64,000 bases of DNA, from assembly GCA_019057795.1 (NCBI GenBank), contig JAHLWS010000031.1, positions 1-64,000 of the forward strand. The letters are read 5' to 3'. Source of the DNA: Promethearchaeota archaeon (GTDB lineage Archaea; Asgardarchaeota; Lokiarchaeia; Sigyniarchaeales; SOKP01). The position numbers and the translations under genes are program-made. This document shows, piece by piece, positions 8,828-17,522 of the stretch. A model generated the notes under the pieces. That model did no database searches. It saw only the letters and a program-made list of their open reading frames with translations, and was not told where the DNA came from. Positions within the stretch are counted from its first letter, which is position 1. Each line of letters begins with the position of its first letter.

Positions 8828-10135
8828 ATGGAAAATCGTTCAAATAAAAAATATATTGGGACTTTATCACAGAAAGAGTTAATGAAATTATACGCAAAGC
8901 ATGTGAGCGCACCAAAAGTTCGTTTTTTTAAAAGATTTGGGTTAGGAATCGTACCGGGAGAGAGGAAAGGAGTCAAATTTAGGACACTTGCTGGACCAAG
9001 ACCCTCTGATCCACCAATGGAACTGTTTGATTGCCACACATGTGGAGGTGTTTATAATTTAGGTCATCTAAATCCAAGAATTATTCAAGTTCTTAAGGAT
9101 GCTTTAGATGGTGGGCTAGATATCGGTGATCATCTACAATTATCAGAATGGAGAGCTATTTTGGGGAAAAAATTAGCGGAATTAATGCCTCCAGGAATAA
9201 CAAAAACCACATTTGGAGTTAGCGGTGGTGAAGCAGTTGATACTGCCATTAAATTTTCAAGGGCATATACAAAAAGGAAAGGATGTATCTCCGCAATTGG
9301 AGGATTTCACGGACATACCGGATTTGCCTTGGCAACTGGAGACCCTGGCTTTAAAGAAAATTTTCTGTGGAATCTTCCTGGTTTTGAGCAAGTTCCTTTT
9401 GGCGATGGAGACGCCTTGAAAAAAACTATTTCGGATGATGTTGCGTGTGTTATTTTAGAAACTATTCCAGCAACAGGCGGAGTATTAATCGCTCCAGAAG
9501 GTTACTTTTCAGAGGTTCGGGAACTCTGCGACGAACATGGGGTTATGATGATCATTGACGAAGTCCAAACCGGACTTGGACGAACAAGTCATTTCTGGGC
9601 GATTTATGGTGGTTTATATGAGAATGAAAAAGTTATTCCTGATTTTATGGTTTTAGGGAAAGGTATGAGCTCGGGGATTTATCCAATTTCTACTTGTAGT
9701 TACAAACCATTTATAGAGAAGTTAGTTTTTAAGGACGATCCGTTTATTCATATTTCTACAACTGGTGGCTCAGATTTAGGTTGTGCGATTGCGTGCGAGA
9801 TGTTAGACATACAGTCTGATCCCGAATTTTTAAAACATGTAAAGGAAATAGGTAATTTATTTGGTAAAGGTTTAAAAGAAATAGCGGACGAATATTCTGA
9901 ATTAATAAAAGAAGTGAGGGGAAGAGGGCTTATATGGGGGATAGAGTTTAATAGCGAAACATTTGGGCAATTAGCTATGCTCTCCATAATAAAAGAAGGC
10001 GTTTTACAAAATTACTGTGGTAATAGAAAAGATACTCTTATTATGATGCCACCATTAATCGTGAAAGAAGAAGAAATTGAAGAGATTATAGAGAGAATAG
10101 GTAAAGGTGTCCATAATCTTAAAAAATTAAGTTAA
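8828..10135 (+). CDS. Class III PLP-dependent aminotransferase
   Basis: This 435-residue enzyme belongs to the acetylornithine/ornithine/4-aminobutyrate aminotransferase class. Recognisable blocks are GVSGGEAVDTAIKFSR (about 128-143), the cofactor-binding IDEVQTGLGRTSHFW (about 238-252) and the Schiff-base lysine in VLGKGMSSGIYPIS (about residue 278). It transfers an amino group from an omega-amino donor to 2-oxoglutarate or another 2-oxo acid, and the sequence alone does not fix the substrate. The RTLAGPRPSDPP opening resembles family members annotated as putrescine, GABA or 2,2-dialkylglycine aminotransferases. It stands alone and is convergent with hef. No arginine or lysine biosynthesis genes are near. 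Confidence 0.88.
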   Translation: MENRSNKKYIGTLSQKELMKLYAKHVSAPKVRFFKRFGLGIVPGERKGVKFRTLAGPRPSDPPMELFDCHTCGGVYNLGHLNPRIIQVLKDALDGGLDIGDHLQLSEWRAILGKKLAELMPPGITKTTFGVSGGEAVDTAIKFSRAYTKRKGCISAIGGFHGHTGFALATGDPGFKENFLWNLPGFEQVPFGDGDALKKTISDDVACVILETIPATGGVLIAPEGYFSEVRELCDEHGVMMIIDEVQTGLGRTSHFWAIYGGLYENEKVIPDFMVLGKGMSSGIYPISTCSYKPFIEKLVFKDDPFIHISTTGGSDLGCAIACEMLDIQSDPEFLKHVKEIGNLFGKGLKEIADEYSELIKEVRGRGLIWGIEFNSETFGQLAMLSIIKEGVLQNYCGNRKDTLIMMPPLIVKEEEIEEIIERIGKGVHNLKKLS

Positions 10136-10154
10136 TAATATTTTTTTTCTCAAT

Positions 10155-12503
10155 TTAAGAGTTACTATGATATTTAAATCTACTTAATTTATAGATTTCT
10201 TGAGCGATTTTCTTTCCAATATTCTCAACTTTCAATAAGTCACCAATTTTCGCGTTGAAGATATCTTGGAGGGATTTCAATTCTCGAAGAAGGTTTCTTG
10301 CTCTAAGCGAATTTACGCCAGGAACGCCTGCAACAATGTATTCTAATAAACGAGAAATTTCGATGGGTTTCTTCTCAAACCTTAGTTTTAATTCACCTTT
10401 AGCACTAGATTGTTCTTTTTTCGCTAATTGAAAAAGGAAAGTAGCAGTTTCAATGGAATCTTTTGTTTTGTAGATAGTAATTCCTAAATTCAAAATAATG
10501 GAAGTTATTGCACCGTAGAGTGCGTTTTGATTAATATTTGAATTAATAAAAGGGTCTTCTTCTAAAATTAAGATGGGTCTAATAAAGTTATTTTTTAAAT
10601 CGTTCAATTCGTTAAATAATCTTCCATCTTTAATAGAATCATTAAAATCTTGGGCAGATTTTCGTTCAATCCCAACTCTTTCCGACACTATGTAATCAGC
10701 CACAGCTAATTGTTTTAATTTTAAATCAACTCCCATTAAAGATAGTGTTCTAACAACCGCAGAGGCGGTTTCTCTATTGTCACAAATAATTGTAAAATTT
10801 TCGGCACCATCAATTTTTTGGATCAACCGATTTTCATTTTGATTTTTTAAATTAGCCTTATCTCTACTTTCTTTTTCTTTTTTAACGAAATTTAAGAGAC
10901 TCGATTGCCCAACGACTTTAGAGTTGGAATCATTTTCTTTTATTTTTTTTAAACTTTGTTTCATATTACGCTCCTTAGCTCTTTCTGCCCAATAGTACCC
11001 TTCATCACGAGTACCCTCAGCCATTAAAATAATAACTTTTCCTTCTTTTTTTCTACCAGTCCTCCCGCGACGTTGAATTGAACGTACAGCACTCGGAACG
11101 ACATCGTAAAAAATAACTAAATCACATTCTGCTATATCTAATCCTTCTTCGCCAACACTCGTCGCTATTAATGTATTGTAAATTCCCTTTTTAAACTCGT
11201 CAAGAAGCCTGATTTGTTCCTTTTGAGTTAAACCTTTGTCAGATGTTTTAGTCTGTTGTCCAACGAATTTATGTGCCGTTATACTTGGATCTTTTTTAAG
11301 AAATTTAACTATATTGTTAACAGAATCCCGAAAATGACAAAATACCAAAACTCTTGAATCTTTATCTCCAATTATCTGGTTATGTAGAATTTCCGCTAAT
11401 TTTTCTAGTTTAGGATGTACAACTCCTTTTATTTTGTTAACTTCAATTAACTCAATCACGCGTTTAATGTCAGGATCTCTTAGGAGTTCTTTTAATGATT
11501 TATTTGCTGTATTTTGTTTTATCTTTTCTATGTTTTTTTTCATGTAATCATCTAATGCACTCAATCCCTGAGTTTCTATTAGTTCTTCCATATAAGAAAG
11601 CCTTATAGCATTTGCAGTATATTTTTTAGCCGTAAATAATTGGAACTTCTCGTCATCAGTTCTAGATGCTGAAATTCTCCCGTTAATTACTTTATCTAGG
11701 GATAGTAAATCTTTTCTTGTAACTTTAGAGATATCTGATGTATTCAATAATTCTTTTTGCTTTAACAATTTATAAATTGTTCTTAATTTTTCTGTAATAA
11801 CTTTTTTAATTTCTAAAAACTCGCTTGGAAGCTTAACCTTAATCCACTCGTTATCGACTTTGTAAATGTAAGGTTTAATGTCTGAATCTTGATCTGTTCT
11901 AATTTCAAGATGATCGATAAATAAATTTTCTTTTATTTCATTAATCTTCCCTTCCGTTGATCCTGGACTTGCCGTAAGCCCTAATATTTGAGCATTTTTC
12001 GAGGATTCCATGTACTTTTTAGCAATAAAACAATATGCGTAATCCCCAACAGCACGATGGCATTCATCAAAAATAATTAAACTTACACTATCTATTGAAT
12101 AAAGATTTGAAATTATATCATTTTGGAGCACTTGTGGCGTCATAAAAGCGACTTTTAAGCCATCCCATAATTCTTTCCTTTTTTCTGGTGAAGTTGTTCC
12201 TGTAATTGCTTTCAAGCTTTGAGAAGGAATAACAGTTAATCCTAAGAACGATTTATAATGTTGATTAACTAATGGTTTGGTTGGAGCTAAAAATAATACT
12301 TTTGAATTGGGTTTTTCTGTTAATCTCTGTACCGCTAACATTAAACCTATAATCGTTTTTCCTAGCCCCGTAGGAATAACCACTAAACAGTTGGTGTTTA
12401 GGCAATTAATAAATATACTTTCTTGATAAGCTCGCCTTAAGACTGAATTTTCTTTAATTAATGGGTGAGATATATACTGTTCTTTTTTCGATATAGAGAT
12501 CAC
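10155..12503 (-). CDS. hef: Hef-type helicase/XPF nuclease
   Basis: This protein of about 782 residues has the complete archaeal Hef layout. It has an SF2 helicase with Walker A PTGLGKT (about residue 43), DECH box (about 149) and motif VI QRRGRTGRK (about 480). An XPF/ERCC4 nuclease follows with SERVGIERKS (about 605-614), then a helix-hairpin-helix tail (VPGVNSLRARNLLREL, about 730). Hef and its relative FANCM process stalled or branched replication forks. Both helicase and nuclease motifs look intact. The start is TTG 12506 or GTG 12503, and no ATG is available upstream of the first conserved block. It is leftward, following the disrupted nuclease gene by about 140 bases. Confidence 0.93.
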   Translation of the reverse strand: MISISKKEQYISHPLIKENSVLRRAYQESIFINCLNTNCLVVIPTGLGKTIIGLMLAVQRLTEKPNSKVLFLAPTKPLVNQHYKSFLGLTVIPSQSLKAITGTTSPEKRKELWDGLKVAFMTPQVLQNDIISNLYSIDSVSLIIFDECHRAVGDYAYCFIAKKYMESSKNAQILGLTASPGSTEGKINEIKENLFIDHLEIRTDQDSDIKPYIYKVDNEWIKVKLPSEFLEIKKVITEKLRTIYKLLKQKELLNTSDISKVTRKDLLSLDKVINGRISASRTDDEKFQLFTAKKYTANAIRLSYMEELIETQGLSALDDYMKKNIEKIKQNTANKSLKELLRDPDIKRVIELIEVNKIKGVVHPKLEKLAEILHNQIIGDKDSRVLVFCHFRDSVNNIVKFLKKDPSITAHKFVGQQTKTSDKGLTQKEQIRLLDEFKKGIYNTLIATSVGEEGLDIAECDLVIFYDVVPSAVRSIQRRGRTGRKKEGKVIILMAEGTRDEGYYWAERAKERNMKQSLKKIKENDSNSKVVGQSSLLNFVKKEKESRDKANLKNQNENRLIQKIDGAENFTIICDNRETASAVVRTLSLMGVDLKLKQLAVADYIVSERVGIERKSAQDFNDSIKDGRLFNELNDLKNNFIRPILILEEDPFINSNINQNALYGAITSIILNLGITIYKTKDSIETATFLFQLAKKEQSSAKGELKLRFEKKPIEISRLLEYIVAGVPGVNSLRARNLLRELKSLQDIFNAKIGDLLKVENIGKKIAQEIYKLSRFKYHSNS

Positions 12504-12643
12504 CAAAAAATATCGTTCTAAAAGGCTTTTTACAGTTATGTTTTTAGTATATGTTTTAAAGTTACAGAGTCTATAGAATCTCTTAAATTAAATTAATAAT
12601 TAGTTAATAGATATTTTTGAATGATTCTTAATAATTACAGATA

Positions 12644-13833
12644 TTAACGGAGAAAGTCCATTATTGATTCTTGTTTTTCTAATTTTTTTAAAAATGGATT
12701 ATATACATATTTTGGAATATTATTTATTTTGACTTCAGATTTTCTGATTATAGGATGAGAGTTAATTTGTTTAGTAATCTCTTCCTGAAAACTATTAATC
12801 GTATTTCTATGAAAACCGTTAACTGCTTTAATTCTAATCAAGACAACAATATTTTGATTAGATATATTATCCTTAAGATTATCTCTTCTTTTTTGAATAC
12901 GATATTCTTCTTTTGATTCATGGAAATTATTAGGAAAATGATCATGTTGTTTTCCATATATTCCACTGCAACTTTAAAAATTTTTCCCCCAATTTCTACA
13001 TTCTCATTGTAAGAATCATATTTTAACAATCCTCCATCTCTAATCTCCAACCCAAATGCTTTTTTCAAAGTTATTGGTCTGAAATCAACACCTAAAATTT
13101 TATTCATATACATTTGCATGATTTTTTGACAGAAATAATCATTGCATTCCGGACACCATCTACTTTGATTTATTAAATATCTCACCTTTACGGACCAATT
13201 ATGATGATTGTTTCTTGTTAGATGCCCAACTTTAATATATCTCTCTGAAGGTACTTCTTCCATCATTTTCCACTCCTCTCTTGTAGTTAATAAATACCCT
13301 TTTTGATCAATCATATATTTTTTTATTGTATCATAGTCATATTTATTCTTAAGAGCACAATTAGACCCCCATATCTTCTCATATATATGATTTGATTTTT
13401 TTTCTCCAAACCTGCTGTTAAGATATGACTTACACCATTTTATGATTGTTATTTTTGACGCACCAATTTCCTTCTGAATCGAATTTATTCCCATAATTTT
13501 TTCTGGATTTCCATAATAAATTTTTTCAAACTGATCTTCGATTAGGTTTAAGAATTTTGAGTATCTATCTTGGATCTTCTTTATATTTCTATTCCAAATA
13601 TCTGAATAGATTTTATAAGCGTTTTCATGACTCGTTTCTTTCTTTAAATTTATCAAAATATACTTTCTTATTGTATTTCTATTTAAATTATATTTTCTTG
13701 CTAAAGAGCCTAAGGAAGGAATCAGATTTAAGTTAGAAGGATAATGTTTGTTTATAAGACAAATCAAATTATTACACATATCTTCAACATTTTCTTGATA
13801 TTTATCCTTCTGTTTTACATCAGATTTATCCAT
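12644..13833 (-). pseudogene. PD-(D/E)xK-like nuclease with helix-turn-helix repeats, frameshifted
   Basis: Two frames join into one protein of about 395 residues. The first (13833 down to about 12960) has three copies of a DNA-binding-like module (SLARKYNLNRNTIRKYI, IQKEIGASKITIIKWC, then YDTIKKYMIDQKGYLLT), a zinc-knuckle-like CPEC and the start of a nuclease core (GGLLKYDSYN, then VAVEY). The second frame continues with GKQHDHFP, the EYxGxQH motif of Vsr/homing-endonuclease-like domains, and a tail to 12644. The break is at a TATATA run (12955-12962), where removing TA gives an uninterrupted EYGKQH reading. These modular proteins are known from mobile elements in several lineages. It may be a decayed selfish gene or an indel error. 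Confidence 0.65.
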
Positions 13834-13915
13834 ATGTAATGAATTATAATTTACTATTTAATCTCATAGTGTATTAATATTTATTAATTCGCTATTTAAA
13901 ATAAGATAAATTTAG

Positions 13916-14021
13916 TGTGCAAGGAGGGATTCGAACCCCCGACCGACGTGATCTACATAAAGAATTAATGTAGATTTACACGGTGTGAGCGTGTCATCAT
14001 ACCGAGCTAGACCACTTGCAC
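13916..14021 (-). tRNA. tRNA-Val(CAC) with a variable-loop intron
   Basis: On the minus strand the gene starts GTGCAAG and ends CTTGCAC plus an A discriminator. These 7-base acceptor arms pair perfectly. The anticodon arm is ACACG-CTCACAC-CGTGT, a perfect 5-base-pair stem with anticodon CAC (valine). The T arm is GGGGG-TTCGAAT-CCCTC. Between the anticodon arm and the T arm are 37 bases where 5 are expected, and a 32-base intron accounts for the excess. CCA is not encoded. The D arm uses a G-U pair at 10-25, as in other archaeal tRNA-Val genes. Confidence 0.92.
13945..13976 (-). other. tRNA-Val intron (32 bases, non-canonical site)
   Basis: The intron can be placed from a bulge-helix-bulge. 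The exon bases CGTG (tRNA positions 39-42) pair with CACG near the intron 3' end, and 3-base bulges TAA and TCG flank this 4-bp helix. The interior forms an 8-bp hairpin, ATCTACAT with ATGTAGAT. Cutting after the second base of each bulge joins CGTGTA to GGTC and restores a normal 5-base variable loop AGGTC. The intron therefore lies after position 44 instead of the usual 37/38. Confidence 0.8.
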
Positions 14022-14045
14022 TTAATATTTAATTCAATTCCTTAA

Positions 14046-14053
14046 ATTATAAA
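14046..14053 (-). promoter_or_regulatory. TATA box of tRNA-Val
   Basis: Read on the minus strand, TTTATAAT lies 25-32 bases before the first base of the tRNA. This is the normal archaeal TATA position if transcription starts at or just before the tRNA 5' end. Confidence 0.55.
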
Positions 14054-14174
14054 TATTTTATCACTAAAAGATCAAATTCAAGTTTTCTTACTAAGGTCTA
14101 TTGATAAATTAACCAAAAAAGTTTTATTTTATATTACATTTCAAAATTTAATTACTATTTCTTTGGTTTATGTT

Positions 14175-14477
14175 ATGTCTTCTTTTTTAGAGTCTCGTGA
14201 ATTAAGAAAGTTGTATAAAGAAGTTCGAAAAGATATTAAGGTCGGTTTTATTTTTCTTTCCAGATACGAAAAAGCGCGCATCACAGGTGCAAGAGCACTG
14301 CAAATTTCATACGGCGCTCCTATATTAATAAATAGGCCTAAGAATTTAATAGACCCAATTAAGATAGCCTTACTTGAATTAAAATCTAAAATTTTACCCT
14401 TAACAATTCGAAGGGAGTATCCGTCAGGAGAATATCAAGATATTCCTATTAATAAATTGATTCTTAAAAAAGATTAA
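14175..14477 (+). CDS. rpoK: RNA polymerase subunit K (Rpb6/RpoK)
   Basis: This protein of about 100 residues carries the conserved Rpb6/omega core: LSRYEKARITGARALQIS, then GAPILINRP, and a C-terminal LPLTIRREYPSGEY segment. The subunit helps assemble and stabilise the largest polymerase subunits. The N-terminal extension before the core is short, as in other archaea. I used ATG 14175. An in-frame TTG at 14163 lies about 31 bases after a TATA-like TTTTATATT and could be a leaderless start instead. The gene is not next to other polymerase or ribosomal genes here. It stands between tRNA-Val and a leftward small gene. Confidence 0.92.
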   Translation: MSSFLESRELRKLYKEVRKDIKVGFIFLSRYEKARITGARALQISYGAPILINRPKNLIDPIKIALLELKSKILPLTIRREYPSGEYQDIPINKLILKKD

Positions 14478-14534
14478 TACATTTTAGATAGTCATATGTA
14501 AAAAATGTTTTATTCGCTCTAATATCCTTTAATT

Positions 14535-14996
14535 TTATTGAATTCGGTATTTCCCTCTTTCTGTAAGAATGTATACGGTCTTTCCTTCGACTTGCTCAGT
14601 TTCCAAATAATCCTTAGAAATTAAAACTTCTATAATTTTTTCTAAATCTGCTTTTTTAAATGGTTCAATACCCAACTGTACTCTACTTTGATTAACAACA
14701 ATCGCGATGCGTGTAAGAAACATTCTTTTACTCATAAACGATTCAAGAACTGTAAGCTCGTCGTTAGAAAGGCGTTCAAATTGATCGTGTTCTAAAATTT
14801 GGTCTTTAAGAGTTTTGGCAAGCTCTATTGTTTCTTGACTTACTTCTTGTTTCTTTACTTCGACGTGTTTTAATTGCACCAAATCTTTTGCAACTGGTGT
14901 TTTCTTATTTTGAGCCATTTGCTCTAAGTAATTGCGAATTTTTTCTTTATCCCCTACTTCTCTTTTCGAATTCTTATCTTCATTTTTATTCTCCAT
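14535..14996 (-). CDS. Hypothetical protein with C-terminal winged-helix-like region
   Basis: I do not recognise a named family for this 153-residue protein. The first 70 residues are highly charged and probably disordered or coiled (MENKNEDKNSKREVGDKEK). The last 60 (FKKADLEKIIEVLISKDYLE then GKTVYILTERGKYRI) have the helix-helix-strand-turn-strand pattern of a winged helix. There are no cysteines or membrane segments. It is leftward and convergent with rpoK, and divergent from the GNAT gene with about 45 bases between starts. A DNA- or protein-binding adaptor role is plausible but unproven. Confidence 0.6.
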   Translation of the reverse strand: MENKNEDKNSKREVGDKEKIRNYLEQMAQNKKTPVAKDLVQLKHVEVKKQEVSQETIELAKTLKDQILEHDQFERLSNDELTVLESFMSKRMFLTRIAIVVNQSRVQLGIEPFKKADLEKIIEVLISKDYLETEQVEGKTVYILTERGKYRIQ

Positions 14997-15041
14997 AATA
15001 ATACGATAAGGAATTTAATTATAAAAACTTATATTCAATTA

Positions 15042-15608
15042 ATGAAAAAAGTTTTAGAGTTAAAAAACGGAGAAACCATTATCATTAGACACGTTAAAGA
15101 ATCAGATATTGACGGAATTTGGATTAATTTCAACGAAGTTGTTGATGAAGGAACATATCTTCCAGTTTTATTCCCGGTAAGATCTGAATTCGAAAAACAA
15201 TCGTGGTATAATAATATTAAAAAAGAAAGAGAAATATGTATTGTAGCTATTCACCCAAAATTAAAAAATCCATACAATATCCTTGGTCAATGTGAAATCT
15301 CAAATCTAGAATGGGATGCTGCCACTCATGTAGGTAGATTAGGTGTAATTGTACAAACAAAATTTAGAGATTTAGGTATTGGTTTTAATTTAATTGACGA
15401 AGCGATTCGAGAATCTAAAATTCTAAATAATAAAGAAAAAATTATCTTAAGCTGTTTTTCTAATAACAAAAGAGCTCTATACCTTTATAAAAAAATGGGT
15501 TTTCAAGTATTAGGTATAAGTAAGAAACAATTTTATATGGATTCTAAATATTACGACGAAATCCTATTGGATTTGTGGATAGATGATTATTTAGCCAACA
15601 ACCCTTAA
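15042..15608 (+). CDS. GNAT-family N-acetyltransferase
   Basis: This 188-residue protein has the GCN5-related acetyltransferase fold. The acetyl-CoA loop is in LGVIVQTKFRDLGIGFNLI (about residues 107-125, R/Q-x-x-G-x-G type). Motif B, NNKRALYLYKKMGFQVLG, follows near residue 146. Members acetylate amino groups of proteins, amino acids or antibiotics, and the substrate here cannot be told. The sequence begins with KNGETIIIRHVKESD, a typical RimJ/RimL-like opening. It is a single gene, convergent with the leucine-rich-repeat gene. Confidence 0.85.
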   Translation: MKKVLELKNGETIIIRHVKESDIDGIWINFNEVVDEGTYLPVLFPVRSEFEKQSWYNNIKKEREICIVAIHPKLKNPYNILGQCEISNLEWDAATHVGRLGVIVQTKFRDLGIGFNLIDEAIRESKILNNKEKIILSCFSNNKRALYLYKKMGFQVLGISKKQFYMDSKYYDEILLDLWIDDYLANNP

Positions 15609-15635
15609 ATTTTATCGAATTTGAAAGGGGTTTCC

Positions 15636-17075
15636 TTACGGAAATCGAGTTCTCTTTTGATAGATTTCCCAACTTTCAGGAGTTAATGGATTTTGGTTTA
15701 AAAAAATAAAGTTCAAGTTTTTTAAATTATCAATATAATTCAGTTTAAAATCTTTAATATCGTTTTTTTCTAAAAAAAGAATAATTAAACGCTCTAAATT
15801 ATTTATTCCTTCCATCTGCTTGATATGATTTTTATCAATAAATAACTCTTGAAGATTTTTAAGATTTTCCAATCCATTAAATGTTTCAATTTTATTGTTA
15901 GAAATCTCTAATTTATTTAATTCTGTTAGATTATCTAAATTATCAATATTCTCAATAATATTGTTGGATAAACTTAAAACTTTTAAACTTACCAATCTCT
16001 TTAACCCACTTATGTGAGATATTCGATTATCATTTAAATGTAAAGAAATTAAGTTCTCAAGGTTTTCTAGGCCTGAGATTATTTCAATATGATTTAAAGA
16101 TAAATTCAATGTTTTCAATTTGCATAGATTTCCTAGATTTTTTAGTCTTGAAATAGTATTATTACTAAGATTTAATAGTTCTAAATCGCGCAAATTATCT
16201 AAATTTGTTATTCCTGTAATTAAGTTCCGATCCAACGATAATTTTTTTAAATTACCTAAATCCAGATTTTCAATCTTCTTTATTTTATTTGAAGATAAAG
16301 AGATTTCCTGTAGATTATTTAGGTCCTCTAAATTTTCAATCTTTTTAATTTGATTCTGCGATAAATTTAAAGTTTTTAATTGTGTTAAATGGTTAAGACC
16401 ACGAATATTTTGAATGTTATTTCTTTGGAGTTGTAAATGCTCTAATTTAACAAGCTTATTAAAAACAGGAATTTCAGAAATATCATCCAACTTACCTCCC
16501 TCACAATTTAACAAGATTATTAATCCTTCCCTTAATGTTACGTAATATCCACAAGAATTTACGTAATAGTCGTAAAGAATCAAATTAAAGCAAACTTCTA
16601 AGATTGAATGTGGAATGGGTGTATCGTAATTAGAATTAAATATTTCTTCGGGAAACTCATAAATTTTTTTCTTAAAACTTAATTTAATTGCTTTCTTCAA
16701 ATAATCTTTAATGATTTTACGAGCTTTTTTTGTGTCTATCAAGTTTAATGTTTCTACAGCAAAGAATTTTTGATCCATATTATTTACATCATTTAGCGTA
16801 AACTCTAGAAGAGATACGAACTTTTTATGATAAAAATAGTTGTCTCGTAAGATGTTCCCTGATAAAACTCTGATTTCAAAACCCTCATCTGAAAGAAATA
16901 ATTGTTCAAAAAATTTAAACTCCTTTCCCTCATCCATAGAAGAATAGAGTTCTAACGCGGTTTCCCTTAAACTGATATTGTCTGAATTTACAATCCACTC
17001 TTTTAATATTTCTCTTGCTGTTTTTTTACCAATTTGTTCCAAATTTTTTTTAATGTAATCAGGATTTAAATCCAT
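15636..17075 (-). CDS. SDS22-like leucine-rich-repeat protein with HEAT-like N-terminus
   Basis: This 479-residue protein has about ten to twelve 22-residue leucine-rich repeats from about residue 205 to 465. They are of the SDS22 type, LxxLxxLxLsxNxIxxIxxL (for example LKTLNLSQNQIKKIENL). The first 150 residues are helical with repeat-like spacing and resemble HEAT/armadillo units. No signal peptide or membrane span is visible, so it is probably a cytosolic binding scaffold. In eukaryotes SDS22-type proteins bind phosphatase and cytoskeletal partners. It is divergent from the actin gene, with about 450 bases between them. That neighbourhood is suggestive and does not prove a link. Confidence 0.88.
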   Translation of the reverse strand: MDLNPDYIKKNLEQIGKKTAREILKEWIVNSDNISLRETALELYSSMDEGKEFKFFEQLFLSDEGFEIRVLSGNILRDNYFYHKKFVSLLEFTLNDVNNMDQKFFAVETLNLIDTKKARKIIKDYLKKAIKLSFKKKIYEFPEEIFNSNYDTPIPHSILEVCFNLILYDYYVNSCGYYVTLREGLIILLNCEGGKLDDISEIPVFNKLVKLEHLQLQRNNIQNIRGLNHLTQLKTLNLSQNQIKKIENLEDLNNLQEISLSSNKIKKIENLDLGNLKKLSLDRNLITGITNLDNLRDLELLNLSNNTISRLKNLGNLCKLKTLNLSLNHIEIISGLENLENLISLHLNDNRISHISGLKRLVSLKVLSLSNNIIENIDNLDNLTELNKLEISNNKIETFNGLENLKNLQELFIDKNHIKQMEGINNLERLIILFLEKNDIKDFKLNYIDNLKNLNFIFLNQNPLTPESWEIYQKRTRFP

Positions 17076-17522
17076 CTTTAAATGATTAAAATATACCTTT
17101 GAAATCTTCTATTAAAGAATCGTATTGCTTATTTAAAATATATTCTTCAATTTCAAATATATACAAATTTTTCTTTTTTAATTACTTAAGTCCATTTGTA
17201 TACACAAATAGATATTATTGGGATATCAAAAGTTGTGATTTGTTACACCAAATAAAAGAAGAAAAAATTAAATTAAAAAATTATTTTGTGATTTTTCTAT
17301 ATTAATAGGAATATAACCTTATTTTTTTTAAAGAAATACCCCCCAAATATCTCAATTTTTTTGTAATAAAAAATATTTATATACATATAATTTATTATTA
17401 TGATAATTTGAATTTGTTATAATTTGTCGATATTATTATACACTCTAAAAAATAATATTGATAATGTATAAAAAATTTTGAATAAAATTAACAAGTAAAT
17501 AAAAATTAAAAAGCTGAATATT
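17076..17522. other. Intergenic region between LRR gene and actin
   Basis: About 450 bases of AT-rich DNA lie between divergent genes and hold the promoters for both. A candidate TATA stretch for actin is at 17376-17383. Its distance to the ATG implies a leader of roughly 110-120 bases, unlike the leaderless genes elsewhere in the window. A 68-codon open frame at 17099-17305 has low-complexity composition and I do not accept it as a gene. Confidence 0.5.
17376..17383 (+). promoter_or_regulatory. Candidate TATA box for actin
   Basis: TTTATATA follows an A-rich segment that could serve as the BRE. It is the best TATA match upstream of actin. If used, the transcript would carry a long 5' leader with no obvious Shine-Dalgarno site before ATG 17523. 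Confidence 0.35.

Noticed and set aside
13945..13976. tRNA intron at the canonical 37/38 site
   Set aside because: Placing the junction there destroys the perfect ACACG/CGTGT anticodon stem. Only removal after position 44 leaves a normal variable loop.
17099..17305. 68-codon rightward frame upstream of actin
   Set aside because: Composition is low-complexity (poly-F/Y/K) as expected from AT-rich non-coding DNA, and it lies in the promoter region of two genes.
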